From Corynebacterium marambiense (GTDB taxonomy: Bacteria > Actinomycetota > Actinomycetes > Mycobacteriales > Mycobacteriaceae), in assembly GCF_016342275.1 (NCBI RefSeq), contig NZ_JAEIOT010000015.1, positions 124,001 to 188,000 of the forward strand: a stretch of DNA of 64,000 nt. Reading direction: 5' to 3'. The notes under the pieces were generated by a model. The model did not search any database. It was given only the letters and a program-made list of their open reading frames with translations, and was not told the origin of the DNA. Position numbers and translations under genes: made by a program. Below, one piece after another: positions 8,224-16,551 of the stretch (within the stretch, counting starts at the first letter, position 1; every line of letters starts with the position of its first letter).

Positions 8224-11196
8224 TCACTGCTTCCTCGGGGCTGCGGTGGTGGGCGTGCTCGTGTGTGGGCCGGAATGATCCCGGGGGTGGTCGTCGGTGG
8301 TGATTTGGAGCGGGTTGAACCCGCGCAGCGCCAGTGCCGCTGCCGCCCGGTCGTAGTTCGTGGCGCCGAGCCGGAGGTAGTTCGGCCGGGGGATGTTTCC
8401 GGTGTTTCCGTTCCTGCTCTGGGGCGGAAACACTCCGGAACTGATCAGGGTGTGAAGTGCCAGGAGAGTCGACTCCAGATGCTTCAGCACCGTGTCATCG
8501 ATGATGATCGCTGATGTGCGCGGCGAGTCCTGGGGTGTGTGGTCGGTAAAGAACAGATACCGGGATTCGATGCTCGGTGGATCGATGTCGGGGAGTTCCA
8601 CGAGTGGTGCACCTGTGGTGGGGTGGCTCGGTACCTTCAGGCCGGGGAAGAGCGGGGCAGCCGCATCGAGTGCCGCACGAACGGCCGCACCGTAGAGGGC
8701 GAGCTGTAGTCGGAGGATCTTTTCGCCGGTGGGATACTCCTGATTGATCTTCCCGGAGTAGATCTGCTTTCCCGACTTGTAATCGGTGATGCGGAGAACC
8801 CGTTGTCCGGGGTGGTAATCCAGGCGATCGATAGAACCGCGGAATTTCAGGGCCGTCCCCTCCGGCAGGGTGATTTCAAGGGGGTGAACGACGTTCTGCC
8901 CGTCATGGTTGACGCCGCCAAATGCGAGCTCTGCACCTACTGGTACCCATCCTTCAACGGCGTCCCGCCGTTCTTCCTCGAACCAGGCGCCGACTGTGGT
9001 GTGCACCTCCGCACGAAACAGACTCCAGCGTGCGCCCGCGCCTGACGCAGGGGCGAGTGCGGTGAGTTGTTCATCGACGATGGCGTCCAGCCGGGACCGG
9101 GCCTGTACCCAGTCAATGTCCGCCGAGCAGGTCGGGCGCGGCGTGGCATCCAGCCAGGTCTCCTTGGTCCAGAGTTCGAATATCCGGTGGTAGACGGTTC
9201 CCCGGTCGCGGGCGTCGATGCCGGTTTCCGGGGGAGCGTCCTCGAGTATCCGGCAACCGAGGATCCGCTCGATGAGGAACGTCAGCGGGGACTCCGGGTA
9301 ACTCTCCAGCGTCGTCGCCGACAGTTCCCGCTGGAACAGGTCCGTGGTGAACTCCGGGATCCACCCGTTGTATTCGCTGAAAGGTTCCCCGGCGGCGGCA
9401 CCGGTTTCCCTGGCCCCGATGATGTCTGCGGCCCGCCGGATCGACGGTTCCGGTTCGGCGCCGGAGAGTATCTGCGCCAGCAACAGTTCTTGAGGGTCGG
9501 CGGGGACTGCGGCATCCTCTCCAGAGAGAGAATCGACGAGTCCGCCGGAGACCACCGCCGGGGTGGAGTCGATGAGGCGGGAGCGGCCGACCCCACCGGA
9601 GCCGTCGCAGTGGCTGCGGGGGTAGCTGACGATGGCGTGTCCGGGTGCCGTGGCGCATGCCCGGCGAAAGACCTCGATTCGTGTGTTCTGGATACCTTCC
9701 GGTGTCTGTCCACGCTGCGCGAAGGTGATGGCGCTGGATTCGTTCACGGATCCGGGTAGTGCTTGCTCCGTGGCACCGAGAATGAGTACCGCATCGAGGA
9801 TCCGCCCCGGTAGATCGTCGATTCCACCGATGGATATCGCGTTGACCGGTGTGTCGACAGGTTGGGGTTCGTCGAAGAACGTCCGGAGGAGTTCGGTCGC
9901 GAGATCGATCCGGAACCGGGGAAGCTGCGCTCCCATGCCGGATAATCTGTCGATGGCCCTGGTGATCGCGGCGAGCGCGGCTGCCCGGTCCGGATTGTTG
10001 CCTGGGCGTAGCTGGGTGGCCACGAGGAAACGGAGAGCACTGGTGAACTGATCCCAGGTCGTAGCGTTCCACAGTGCAGTGAGATTGTCGCGGAGGGCGA
10101 GCACCCACTGCCTCATCCGGTCAGTATCCGGATGCCCGTCTGTCCCACCGGAACAGGTGTCCGAAGTACTCGGTTCCTCCCAATCGGCGAGGACATCGAA
10201 ACGCTCCGCGCGCCGGGTGACCCGGTCGAAGGCGTCCCGGTGGACCGGCTTCCCGTCGACCGGATGCCGGATTGTGCCGGTCCCGAGAATCGCGGCCAGT
10301 TCGCGGCGCGGCAGTACCTGCGGATCGAGCGCCAGAATGCGGAGGAGAGCGCGTACCTCGGGGGAATCCGACCACCGCAGGTCCGAGAACCCGGTGAATG
10401 GAACAGCTGCTCTGGTCAGGGCATCAGCGAGTCGGTGCCCGTAGTCCGGGCTGCACCACCCGCAGGCAATCCGGTGCGGCGGTGTTCCCTCCGCCACGAG
10501 TTTCCTGATGTGGCGCACTGCCCGCATCACTTCATCGTTCTCGTCGCTGCAGGACCACACCACAGGTTCCGGGCGTTCCTCGGTGAGGCCCTGCCCGACG
10601 GTGTCGATTCGGAGTGCGTCCAGTTCGTCGAGGAACCACCGTTGGGTGGGGTCCGCGGGAATGACGTTGACGATGATGATCGCAGCTCCGTCGGGCGGCG
10701 GTGTGAGGGCGTGCTGACACGCATCGTGCCAGGTAAAACAGTCGGGATTCAGCGCCCGGACGTGGTGCGCGATGTCGATGCATGCACCGGGTAGGAGCCG
10801 ACCGCCCGTTTGGTCCCGGAGATGTTCGGGGAGGGAGAGCAGCTCAGTGACGATGGCGACCAATGCGTTTCTCGTCGCCGGCTGGTCCGCGGTGCCGTAC
10901 CTGGTGAACTCCGTGTCCGTGTCAGTGAGCAACCGCATGACCGAGCCGGTGATTCGGGAACGGTCGAGGAGGACGCCGCCGGCACCACTCTCCGTCAACT
11001 CCGCCGATCTACCGAGGATGTACCCGACGCACGAGGTGACGGTGACTCCGAGGAGAGTGCCCGTGGACGTGAGTTCCTCCAGGATGTCGCCACGGGCGGT
11101 CGGTCCGCAGAGGATTGTGACCGGCCGGAGCCGATCAGTGCGGCGGATCTCGGCGATGGCTGCGGTCAGTTGGGCTGCGACGGTGTCTGCACTCAT
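8224..11196 (-). CDS. addB: PD-(D/E)XK nuclease family protein, AddB-like
   Basis: This is the partner of AddA: about 990 residues with an AddB/RecC-like layout. The N-terminal segment where Walker A would lie reads TILCGPTARGD, without the GKT signature, so the motor is probably inactive. The C-terminal nuclease keeps GSIDRLDY and ITDYKSGK, so cutting activity is plausible. The cysteines that hold an iron-sulfur cluster in Bacillus AddB are not apparent; the region reads SYPESPLTFLIERIL. The frame is open 73 codons further upstream, but the ATG at 11196 has AAGGAT upstream and avoids running across the proA promoter region and a LexA-like box. It forms a two-gene operon with addA. Confidence 0.85.
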   Translation of the reverse strand: MSADTVAAQLTAAIAEIRRTDRLRPVTILCGPTARGDILEELTSTGTLLGVTVTSCVGYILGRSAELTESGAGGVLLDRSRITGSVMRLLTDTDTEFTRYGTADQPATRNALVAIVTELLSLPEHLRDQTGGRLLPGACIDIAHHVRALNPDCFTWHDACQHALTPPPDGAAIIIVNVIPADPTQRWFLDELDALRIDTVGQGLTEERPEPVVWSCSDENDEVMRAVRHIRKLVAEGTPPHRIACGWCSPDYGHRLADALTRAAVPFTGFSDLRWSDSPEVRALLRILALDPQVLPRRELAAILGTGTIRHPVDGKPVHRDAFDRVTRRAERFDVLADWEEPSTSDTCSGGTDGHPDTDRMRQWVLALRDNLTALWNATTWDQFTSALRFLVATQLRPGNNPDRAAALAAITRAIDRLSGMGAQLPRFRIDLATELLRTFFDEPQPVDTPVNAISIGGIDDLPGRILDAVLILGATEQALPGSVNESSAITFAQRGQTPEGIQNTRIEVFRRACATAPGHAIVSYPRSHCDGSGGVGRSRLIDSTPAVVSGGLVDSLSGEDAAVPADPQELLLAQILSGAEPEPSIRRAADIIGARETGAAAGEPFSEYNGWIPEFTTDLFQRELSATTLESYPESPLTFLIERILGCRILEDAPPETGIDARDRGTVYHRIFELWTKETWLDATPRPTCSADIDWVQARSRLDAIVDEQLTALAPASGAGARWSLFRAEVHTTVGAWFEEERRDAVEGWVPVGAELAFGGVNHDGQNVVHPLEITLPEGTALKFRGSIDRLDYHPGQRVLRITDYKSGKQIYSGKINQEYPTGEKILRLQLALYGAAVRAALDAAAPLFPGLKVPSHPTTGAPLVELPDIDPPSIESRYLFFTDHTPQDSPRTSAIIIDDTVLKHLESTLLALHTLISSGVFPPQSRNGNTGNIPRPNYLRLGATNYDRAAAALALRGFNPLQITTDDHPRDHSGPHTSTPTTAAPRKQ

Positions 11197-11304
11197 GCGG
11201 GGATCCTTGTCGTCGCACCACCGGGATCTGTTCCGGAGGTGACGGGGCGGGGACTGCTCGTTACCGGACAGCTTAATTGGAGGAGGGGCACCACCCGACC
11301 TGAA

Positions 11305-11320
11305 TCGAATACATGTTCTA
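11305..11320. promoter_or_regulatory. Putative LexA (SOS) box upstream of addBA
   Basis: TCGAATACATGTTCTA matches the corynebacterial LexA operator pattern, TCGAA(A/C)A-N2-TGTTCGA, at all but two specified positions. It lies about 110 bp upstream of addB and overlaps the probable -35 area of a minus-strand promoter whose -10 could be TAAGCT (11275-11270). DNA-repair genes are typical LexA targets, so the context fits. It could also affect proA, whose start is 113 bp away on the other side. Confidence 0.55.
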
Positions 11321-11418
11321 ATGTGTGTGGGGGTGTGTATCTGGGCCGGTACGGGGCAGGGAAGACAGTTCGTGCCTCCGACCTGTGCTGAAGCGCCCCG
11401 AAGATGATTCCGCACTGC

Positions 11419-11424
11419 TAAAAT
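11419..11424 (+). promoter_or_regulatory. -10 of a putative leaderless proA promoter
   Basis: TAAAAT at 11419-11424, preceded by TGC, lies eight bases before the proA ATG and places the transcription start on the initiation codon. No Shine-Dalgarno sequence is present. Confidence 0.5.
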
Positions 11425-11432
11425 TCGGCGGC

Positions 11433-12737
11433 ATGAACCCCGCTAAGAATGCTGACACGATCTCCGGATCCCGCGAGGAGGAACGCGAGGAAGTTCTGGC
11501 GAAGGCCCGCGCCGCGAAGAGTGCCGCACGGACGATCGCACAGGCCACCACCGGCACCAAGAACGCCGTGCTACTCGCCGCAGCCGATGCGCTGGTCTCC
11601 CGCTCCGGGGAAATCCTGGAAGCCAACGCCCGCGATATCGCACTCGGGCGTGACGCCGGAATGAGTGACTCCTTGATCGACCGGCTCGCCCTCGACGAGG
11701 ACCGGATCGCCGGGATCGCGAGTGGCCTGCGTCAGGTCGCGGCCCTTCCTGACCCGGTGGGGGACGTCACCGGCGGGAAGACCCTGCCGAACGGTATCCG
11801 CATGCGCCAGGTCCGGGTACCGCTCGGGGTGATGGGCATGGTCTACGAGGCCCGCCCCAACGTCACCGTCGACGCCTTCGGTCTCGCCCTGAAATCCGGC
11901 AACGTCGCGCTCCTGCGCGGGTCGCGGTCGGCCCGCAACTCCAATGCCGCGCTCGTCGCCGTGCTGCAGGATGTCCTCGCACAGGAGGGGCTGCCGCGTG
12001 AGGCCGTGCAGCTCCTGCCGTGTGAGACCCATGACAGCGTGCAGGACCTCATCACCGCACGTGGCCTGGTCGACCTCGTTATTCCGCGTGGCGGTGCCAG
12101 GTTGATCGAGGCCGTGGTCACCGGTGCCACGGTGCCCGCTATCGAGACGGGGACCGGCAACTGCCACGTCTACATCGACGGCGCGGTGGACTTGGAGCAG
12201 GCCATCGCCATCGTCATCAACGGCAAGACCCGCCGCCCGAGTGTCTGCAACGCCACCGAAACGGTGCTTCTCGACGCCGCGCTCCCCGACGACGACAAGC
12301 TGCGGGTCGTGGAGGCGCTGCAGGGGGCGGGTGTCCGGATCCACGGGGACGTTGACACGCTCGCGGCGTTCGGCGCGGAGGACGTCGAACCTGCGACCGA
12401 CGCAGACTGGTCTGACGAGTACCTGTCGATGGACATCGCCGTCGGTGTGGTTGACGGCGTCGACGGGGCTGTCGAGCACATTTCCCGGTGGTCATCCGGG
12501 CACACGGACGCGATCGTGACCACCGACATCAGGGCAGCGGACCGGTTCGTCGCGGGTGTTGACTCCGCAGCGGTGATGGTGAACGCCTCGACCGCGTTCA
12601 CCGACGGGGAACAGTACGGTTTCGGCGCGGAAATCGGCATCTCCACCCAGAAACTGCACGCCCGCGGGCCGATGGCGTTGCCCGAACTCACTACCACGAA
12701 GTGGGTGCTCACCGGCGACGGGCAGACCCGACCCTGA
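11433..12737 (+). CDS. proA: Gamma-glutamyl phosphate reductase
   Basis: ProA reduces gamma-glutamyl phosphate to glutamate-5-semialdehyde with NADPH, the second step of proline synthesis. The 434-residue protein has the aldehyde-dehydrogenase-like fold. The conserved [21 protein letters not shown] stretch begins about residue 136, the nucleotide loop reads [12 protein letters not shown], and the catalytic cysteine lies in [13 protein letters not shown]. The start at 11433 is supported by the -10 hexamer eight bases upstream and by homologue length. Readings that begin 36 codons earlier would run through the promoter. It is separated from proB and unkdh by the oppositely oriented addBA pair. 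Confidence 0.97.
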   Translation: MNPAKNADTISGSREEEREEVLAKARAAKSAARTIAQATTGTKNAVLLAAADALVSRSGEILEANARDIALGRDAGMSDSLIDRLALDEDRIAGIASGLRQVAALPDPVGDVTGGKTLPNGIRMRQVRVPLGVMGMVYEARPNVTVDAFGLALKSGNVALLRGSRSARNSNAALVAVLQDVLAQEGLPREAVQLLPCETHDSVQDLITARGLVDLVIPRGGARLIEAVVTGATVPAIETGTGNCHVYIDGAVDLEQAIAIVINGKTRRPSVCNATETVLLDAALPDDDKLRVVEALQGAGVRIHGDVDTLAAFGAEDVEPATDADWSDEYLSMDIAVGVVDGVDGAVEHISRWSSGHTDAIVTTDIRAADRFVAGVDSAAVMVNASTAFTDGEQYGFGAEIGISTQKLHARGPMALPELTTTKWVLTGDGQTRP

Positions 12738-12780
12738 GCCACCGTGGACGGGACGCCCGCCCCTCCGGACGTCCAACAGG

Positions 12781-12786
12781 TAGAAT
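12781..12786 (+). promoter_or_regulatory. -10 of a putative leaderless nadD promoter
   Basis: TAGAAT at 12781-12786 ends eight bases before the ATG at 12795. The arrangement is the same as for proA and again lacks a Shine-Dalgarno sequence. Confidence 0.5.
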
Positions 12787-12794
12787 TTCCGCCC

Positions 12795-13478
12795 ATGACC
12801 ACCTCCCAGGAACGAAGCGGGCCATCTGCGGGTGCCGCGCGTCTCCCCTCTGCGCCTCGGAGAATCGGAATCATGGGTGGGACGTTTGATCCGATCCACA
12901 ACGGGCATCTCGTCGCAGGGAGTGAGGTCGCCGATCTCCACGACCTAGATCTCGTGGTGTACGTACCCACCGGACAGCCGTGGCAGAAGGCGGGCCGCGA
13001 CGTCAGTGAGGCGGAGGACCGCTACCTGATGACGGTCATCGCGACCGCGTCCAACCCACGGTTCACCGTCTCCCGGGTCGATATCGACCGTGGGGGAGCG
13101 ACCTACACCGTGGACACGTTGCGTGATTTGCGGAAGCAGTTCCCCACGGCGGAACTGTTCTTCATCACCGGAGCCGACGCGCTGGCGAAGATCGTCACCT
13201 GGCGGGACTGGGAGGAGATGTTTTCGCTTGCGGAGTTCGTCGGGGTGACCCGCCCCGGATATGAACTCGACGCCGCCATCCTCCCCGAGATGCACCGGAA
13301 GCGGCTGTCCCTTATCGAGATCCCCGCGATGGCGATTTCGTCGACCGACTGCCGCGCGCGCGCCGCCGAAGGGCGGCCCCTCTGGTATCTCGTCCCGGAC
13401 GGGATCGTCCAGTACATCGCGAAACGACAGCTCTATCGTCCGGGTGGCGCCGATGACGCTCTCGATCCCACCCCGTGA
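12795..13478 (+). CDS. nadD: Nicotinate-nucleotide adenylyltransferase
   Basis: NadD joins nicotinate mononucleotide to AMP, giving deamido-NAD on the route to NAD. The 227-residue protein contains the nucleotidyltransferase signature [11 protein letters not shown] at residues 28-38 and the second family motif, ISSTDCR, near residue 190 (usually ISSTxIR). The start follows a -10 hexamer directly. About 20 low-complexity residues precede the first beta strand, so translation from the later Met inside [10 protein letters not shown] is unlikely because it would remove part of that strand. It lies 57 bp after proA and 203 bp before rsfS. Confidence 0.94.
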   Translation: MTTSQERSGPSAGAARLPSAPRRIGIMGGTFDPIHNGHLVAGSEVADLHDLDLVVYVPTGQPWQKAGRDVSEAEDRYLMTVIATASNPRFTVSRVDIDRGGATYTVDTLRDLRKQFPTAELFFITGADALAKIVTWRDWEEMFSLAEFVGVTRPGYELDAAILPEMHRKRLSLIEIPAMAISSTDCRARAAEGRPLWYLVPDGIVQYIAKRQLYRPGGADDALDPTP

Positions 13479-13681
13479 GGTCCTGAGTCGAAGGAGCACC
13501 GGTCGTGCGGTAGAGTTGCGCCTCCCACTCAGGTGACCACGAGTAAATGTGCCGTAACGAGCAAACCGTGGGACACTTGAAGCCAAGAGTGTGCATCCGC
13601 GCGATGATCACCGCGGCGTTGGAACCTGTTTCAACCGGATAGACGCACCAGAAGTAGAAGACCCCCCACGGAAGAGAACCT

Positions 13682-14149
13682 GTGCCTGCAACCACCACCT
13701 CCATCAAGCTCGCCACCGTCGCCGCCCAGGCCGCGTCAGAGAAGCTCGCGGAAGAGATCGCCGTCATCGACGTCTCCGAACAGCTCATCATCACCGACTG
13801 TTTTGTCATCGCCTCCGCGGCGACGGACCGCCAGGTCGGCGCCATCGTCGACGAGGTGGAGGACAAGCTCCGGGAGGCCGGCGCGAAGCCGATCCGCCGC
13901 GAGGGTGTCCGCGAGGGCCGTTGGGCCCTCCTCGACTACGGTGAGATTGTCGTCCACGTCCAGCGCTCCGAGGAACGCGAGTTCTACGGACTAGACCGAC
14001 TCTGGCGCGACTGTCCCTTCATCGAGGTGGACGGGATCGAGACCCCGGAACGTCCGGAGACCTGGTTGAACGACGTCGACGTCCGTACCGTCGGTTCCAT
14101 CGACGAGATTCCGCTCGCGTCGGAGGAACCCGACGCGAACGAACTGTGA
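13682..14149 (+). CDS. rsfS: Ribosomal silencing factor RsfS
   Basis: RsfS binds ribosomal protein L14 and blocks subunit joining when nutrients are scarce. The 155-residue protein has the family core: LATVAAQAASEKLAEEI, VSEQLIITDCFVIASA, REGVREGRWALLDYGEIVVHV and the FYGLDRLWRD stretch. Its last 40 residues are an acidic tail. The GTG at 13682 is preceded by GGAAGAGAAC. The stop overlaps the next gene's GTG by four bases, and the nadD-rsfS pairing is widely conserved. The 203-bp gap upstream may hold its own promoter (TAGAGT near 13513). Confidence 0.95.
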   Translation: MPATTTSIKLATVAAQAASEKLAEEIAVIDVSEQLIITDCFVIASAATDRQVGAIVDEVEDKLREAGAKPIRREGVREGRWALLDYGEIVVHVQRSEEREFYGLDRLWRDCPFIEVDGIETPERPETWLNDVDVRTVGSIDEIPLASEEPDANEL

Positions 14150-14856
14150 CCCGCCGACTGATCCTGCTCCGCCACGGCCAGACCGACTACAACGCCACCG
14201 GACGGATGCAGGGGCACTACGACTCCTCACTCTCCGACATCGGGCGCGCTCAGGCGCGGGCCGTCGTCGAGCCGCTCCGTTCCTTCGGGATCACCCGGAT
14301 CCTCTCCTCCGACCTGACCCGGGCACACGACACGGCGACGCCGTTCGCTGACGCGCTCGGTCTCCCCGTCCAGAAGGACCGCCGCCTCCGGGAAACGGAT
14401 CTGGGTGAATGGCAAGAGAAGACGAACGTCGAGGTTGATGCCGCGCACCCCGGCGCCCGGGCGATCTGGCGTCGTGACGTCAACTGGGCCCCGCCTGGTG
14501 GGGAAACCCACCTTGAGGTCGGTGCCCGGGCGCGTGAGGTTGTTGATGAGCTGATGGCGGCATACGACGACTGGGACTCCGGCGCGGTTCTCCTCGTAGC
14601 CCACGGCGGCACGCTGAAGGCGCTCACCGCATCCCTCCTCAACATCGCCCCCGAGCAGCTGCCGATCCTGAATGGACCGGACAACTGCCACTGGGCGAAG
14701 TTGACCGCCAGACCGCCGTTCTACCCCGGTAGCAGGGATGCCCTCGGTGATGCTGGCCAGGTCATGCCCGAAGCGATCTTCACCCCGGAGAACGTTACCC
14801 GCGCCCGCTGGTACCTCGATGTCTGGAACGCCGGCGTCAGCTACCCGGCGGCTTGA
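14146..14856 (+). CDS. Histidine phosphatase family protein (phosphoglycerate mutase-like)
   Basis: This 236-residue protein belongs to the histidine phosphatase superfamily. The phosphohistidine motif is LLRHGQTDYN at residues 6-15 and the second catalytic His is in LVAHGGTLKAL at about residue 149. A glutamate after RRLRETDLGEWQ probably serves as acid/base. In related genomes the gene next to rsfS is called phosphoglycerate mutase. Actinobacterial relatives include glucosyl-3-phosphoglycerate phosphatases, so the substrate is open. It starts with a GTG that overlaps the rsfS stop (GTGA), so translation is coupled. Confidence 0.9.
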   Translation: MTRRLILLRHGQTDYNATGRMQGHYDSSLSDIGRAQARAVVEPLRSFGITRILSSDLTRAHDTATPFADALGLPVQKDRRLRETDLGEWQEKTNVEVDAAHPGARAIWRRDVNWAPPGGETHLEVGARAREVVDELMAAYDDWDSGAVLLVAHGGTLKALTASLLNIAPEQLPILNGPDNCHWAKLTARPPFYPGSRDALGDAGQVMPEAIFTPENVTRARWYLDVWNAGVSYPAA

Positions 14857-14959
14857 TCCTCTCGGTTCGGACCAGGTCCACTCCCGGTGCTACGTTTAGG
14901 TGAACAAAAAACCTGAAATGCCACTGTGAGAATTCCCACTGTGAGGAGCCTTCGTCCCC

Positions 14960-15793
14960 ATGCCCGTACGCGTCGTCACAGATTCGGCGGCCTGTCTGCC
15001 TGACGCCGTCGTCGATGACCTGGACATCACCGTCATCGATCTGCACATGATGCGCAACGGCAAGGACAGCTCCACCTCAGGGTTGTCCGCCCTGGAACTG
15101 GTGGCGGTCTACGCACGACAGCTGGAACGCGGCGGGGATGAAGGCGTGTTAGCTCTTCACCTGTCCAAGGAACTGTCCTCCACCTGGTCCAACGCCGTGA
15201 CCGCCGCCGCCGTGTTCGATGATGATCTGGTCCGCGTCGTGGACAGCTCCTCGATGGGCATGGGGGTGGGGGCCGCGGTCATGGCCGCGGCCAAGCTGGC
15301 GCAGGACGGCGCGGATCTCGAGACCTGTTACGACGCCGCGGTCGACGTCCTCGACCGCGGCGACATGTGGTTGTACGTGCACCGGATGGATGAGCTGCGC
15401 CGCTCAGGCCGATTGTCCACCGCGACGCAACTGATCTCCACCGTCCCGACGGGACTGGCGAACCGGCCCATCCTGCATCTCAAGGATGGGCGGCTGGAGA
15501 TCCTCGCCAAGACCCGAACGCAGTCGAAGGGACTGGCGAAGCTGGTCGAACTCTCCTGCCAGGGAGTCGGGGACACGCCGGTATTCGCTGCGGTCCAGCA
15601 GCACGAGGCCCGGGAAGCCTCCCGTGCACTGGCACAGATGCTCACCGAGAGGCTACCCGAGGGCTCCACATTGATGATCGTCGACATGGACCCGGTGCTT
15701 GCCGTGCACTCGGGGCCGGGTGCGGTCGCCGTGTCCATGGTTTACTCGGCGGACGCCGCGGAACTCGCTGACGGGATCTCCACAGGAGGCTAG
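14960..15793 (+). CDS. DegV family protein
   Basis: DegV proteins bind a single fatty acid; in Firmicutes related FakB proteins present fatty acids to a kinase. The 277-residue protein starts with VRVVTDSAACLP. It has the STSGLSALELV and LALHLSKELSSTWSNA segments that line the lipid tunnel, and the family's GRLSTATQLISTV and RPILHLKDGRL pieces. It has no transmembrane segment and probably acts in the cytosol. GAGGAG lies at about 14943-14947 and a possible -10, TACGTT, at 14891-14896. A ten-base direct repeat, CCACTGTGAG (14921 and 14936), lies in the leader. Confidence 0.93.
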   Translation: MPVRVVTDSAACLPDAVVDDLDITVIDLHMMRNGKDSSTSGLSALELVAVYARQLERGGDEGVLALHLSKELSSTWSNAVTAAAVFDDDLVRVVDSSSMGMGVGAAVMAAAKLAQDGADLETCYDAAVDVLDRGDMWLYVHRMDELRRSGRLSTATQLISTVPTGLANRPILHLKDGRLEILAKTRTQSKGLAKLVELSCQGVGDTPVFAAVQQHEAREASRALAQMLTERLPEGSTLMIVDMDPVLAVHSGPGAVAVSMVYSADAAELADGISTGG

Positions 15794-15811
15794 CTGCTAC
15801 AACTGCAGCTA
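15791..15811 (+). terminator. Short hairpin at the degV stop
   Basis: TAGCTGC and GCAGCTA form a seven-base-pair stem around a seven-base loop directly at the degV stop codon. No T-run follows, so it is a weak terminator candidate at best. Confidence 0.3.
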
Positions 15812-15857
15812 TACACAGCCCGTCACGCCCACGTCGCCGCCGGTCGAACGGGCGATC

Positions 15858-15863
15858 TAGGGT
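15858..15863 (+). promoter_or_regulatory. -10 of a putative leaderless comEA promoter
   Basis: TAGGGT lies seven bases before the comEA ATG at 15871, with no Shine-Dalgarno sequence. Confidence 0.4.
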
Positions 15864-15870
15864 TCACCGC

Positions 15871-16551
15871 ATGCGCCAGCGGATCACCGACAGACTCGCG
15901 GAACTCACTCATCCGACCGGAGAGGAGGAGTTTCTCGATGTCCCGTTTCCCCGCCCCCGTTTCCACGTCACGCTCCGGCAGGGGGTGATCGCCCTCGCCG
16001 TGGTTGGGGTCCTGATCCTCGGGTGGCTGATGCTCCGCGCCCCGGCCACCTCGCCGCAGGTTCCCCAGCCGCCATCCCCGCCTGCAGTCGCCAGTGCGCA
16101 GGTACCGGGCGGCACCCCGACGCAGGATGCACCTGTGAAGGAGTCGATAGTGGTCTCTGTCGTCGGGGCGGTGGAGGATCCCGGCCTCCACGAACTCCCA
16201 GCGGGTAGTCGCGCCGCGGATGCTCTGTCCGCGGCCCGGGTGCTCCCGGACGTGGACATCCGGCACATCAACCTCGCCGCCCGCCTCGTCGACGGGATGC
16301 AGCTGGTGATCCCCGAACCGGGCGCCGCCGTCCCCGTTGCTGACGCGGCGACTGCGGGCATGCCGGTCCCGCTGAATTCGGCGACCGCGGAACAGCTTGA
16401 GTCCCTGCCTGGCGTGGGGGCGGCCACCAGTGCGGCGATCATCGCATACCGCACGGAACACGGCGGTTTCACCGCCGTCGACGACCTCGTCGAGGTACCC
16501 GGCATCGGGCCCGCCAAGCTCGCCAGACTCGAGGGGTTGGTCTCGTTGTGA
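15871..16551 (+). CDS. comEA: ComEA family DNA-binding protein
   Basis: ComEA is the membrane-anchored DNA receptor of the natural-transformation machinery. The 226-residue protein has a cytoplasmic N-terminus, one membrane helix at about residues 37-57 (VIALAVVGVLILGWLML), a Pro-rich linker, a SLBB-type domain (VSVVGAVEDPGLHELPAG) and a C-terminal pair of helix-hairpin-helix motifs (LNSATAEQLESLPGVGAATSAAII and the VEVPGIGPAKLARL segment). Its stop overlaps the comEC GTG by four bases, so both are co-translated. Whether the organism is transformable cannot be told from this. Confidence 0.93.
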   Translation: MRQRITDRLAELTHPTGEEEFLDVPFPRPRFHVTLRQGVIALAVVGVLILGWLMLRAPATSPQVPQPPSPPAVASAQVPGGTPTQDAPVKESIVVSVVGAVEDPGLHELPAGSRAADALSAARVLPDVDIRHINLAARLVDGMQLVIPEPGAAVPVADAATAGMPVPLNSATAEQLESLPGVGAATSAAIIAYRTEHGGFTAVDDLVEVPGIGPAKLARLEGLVSL

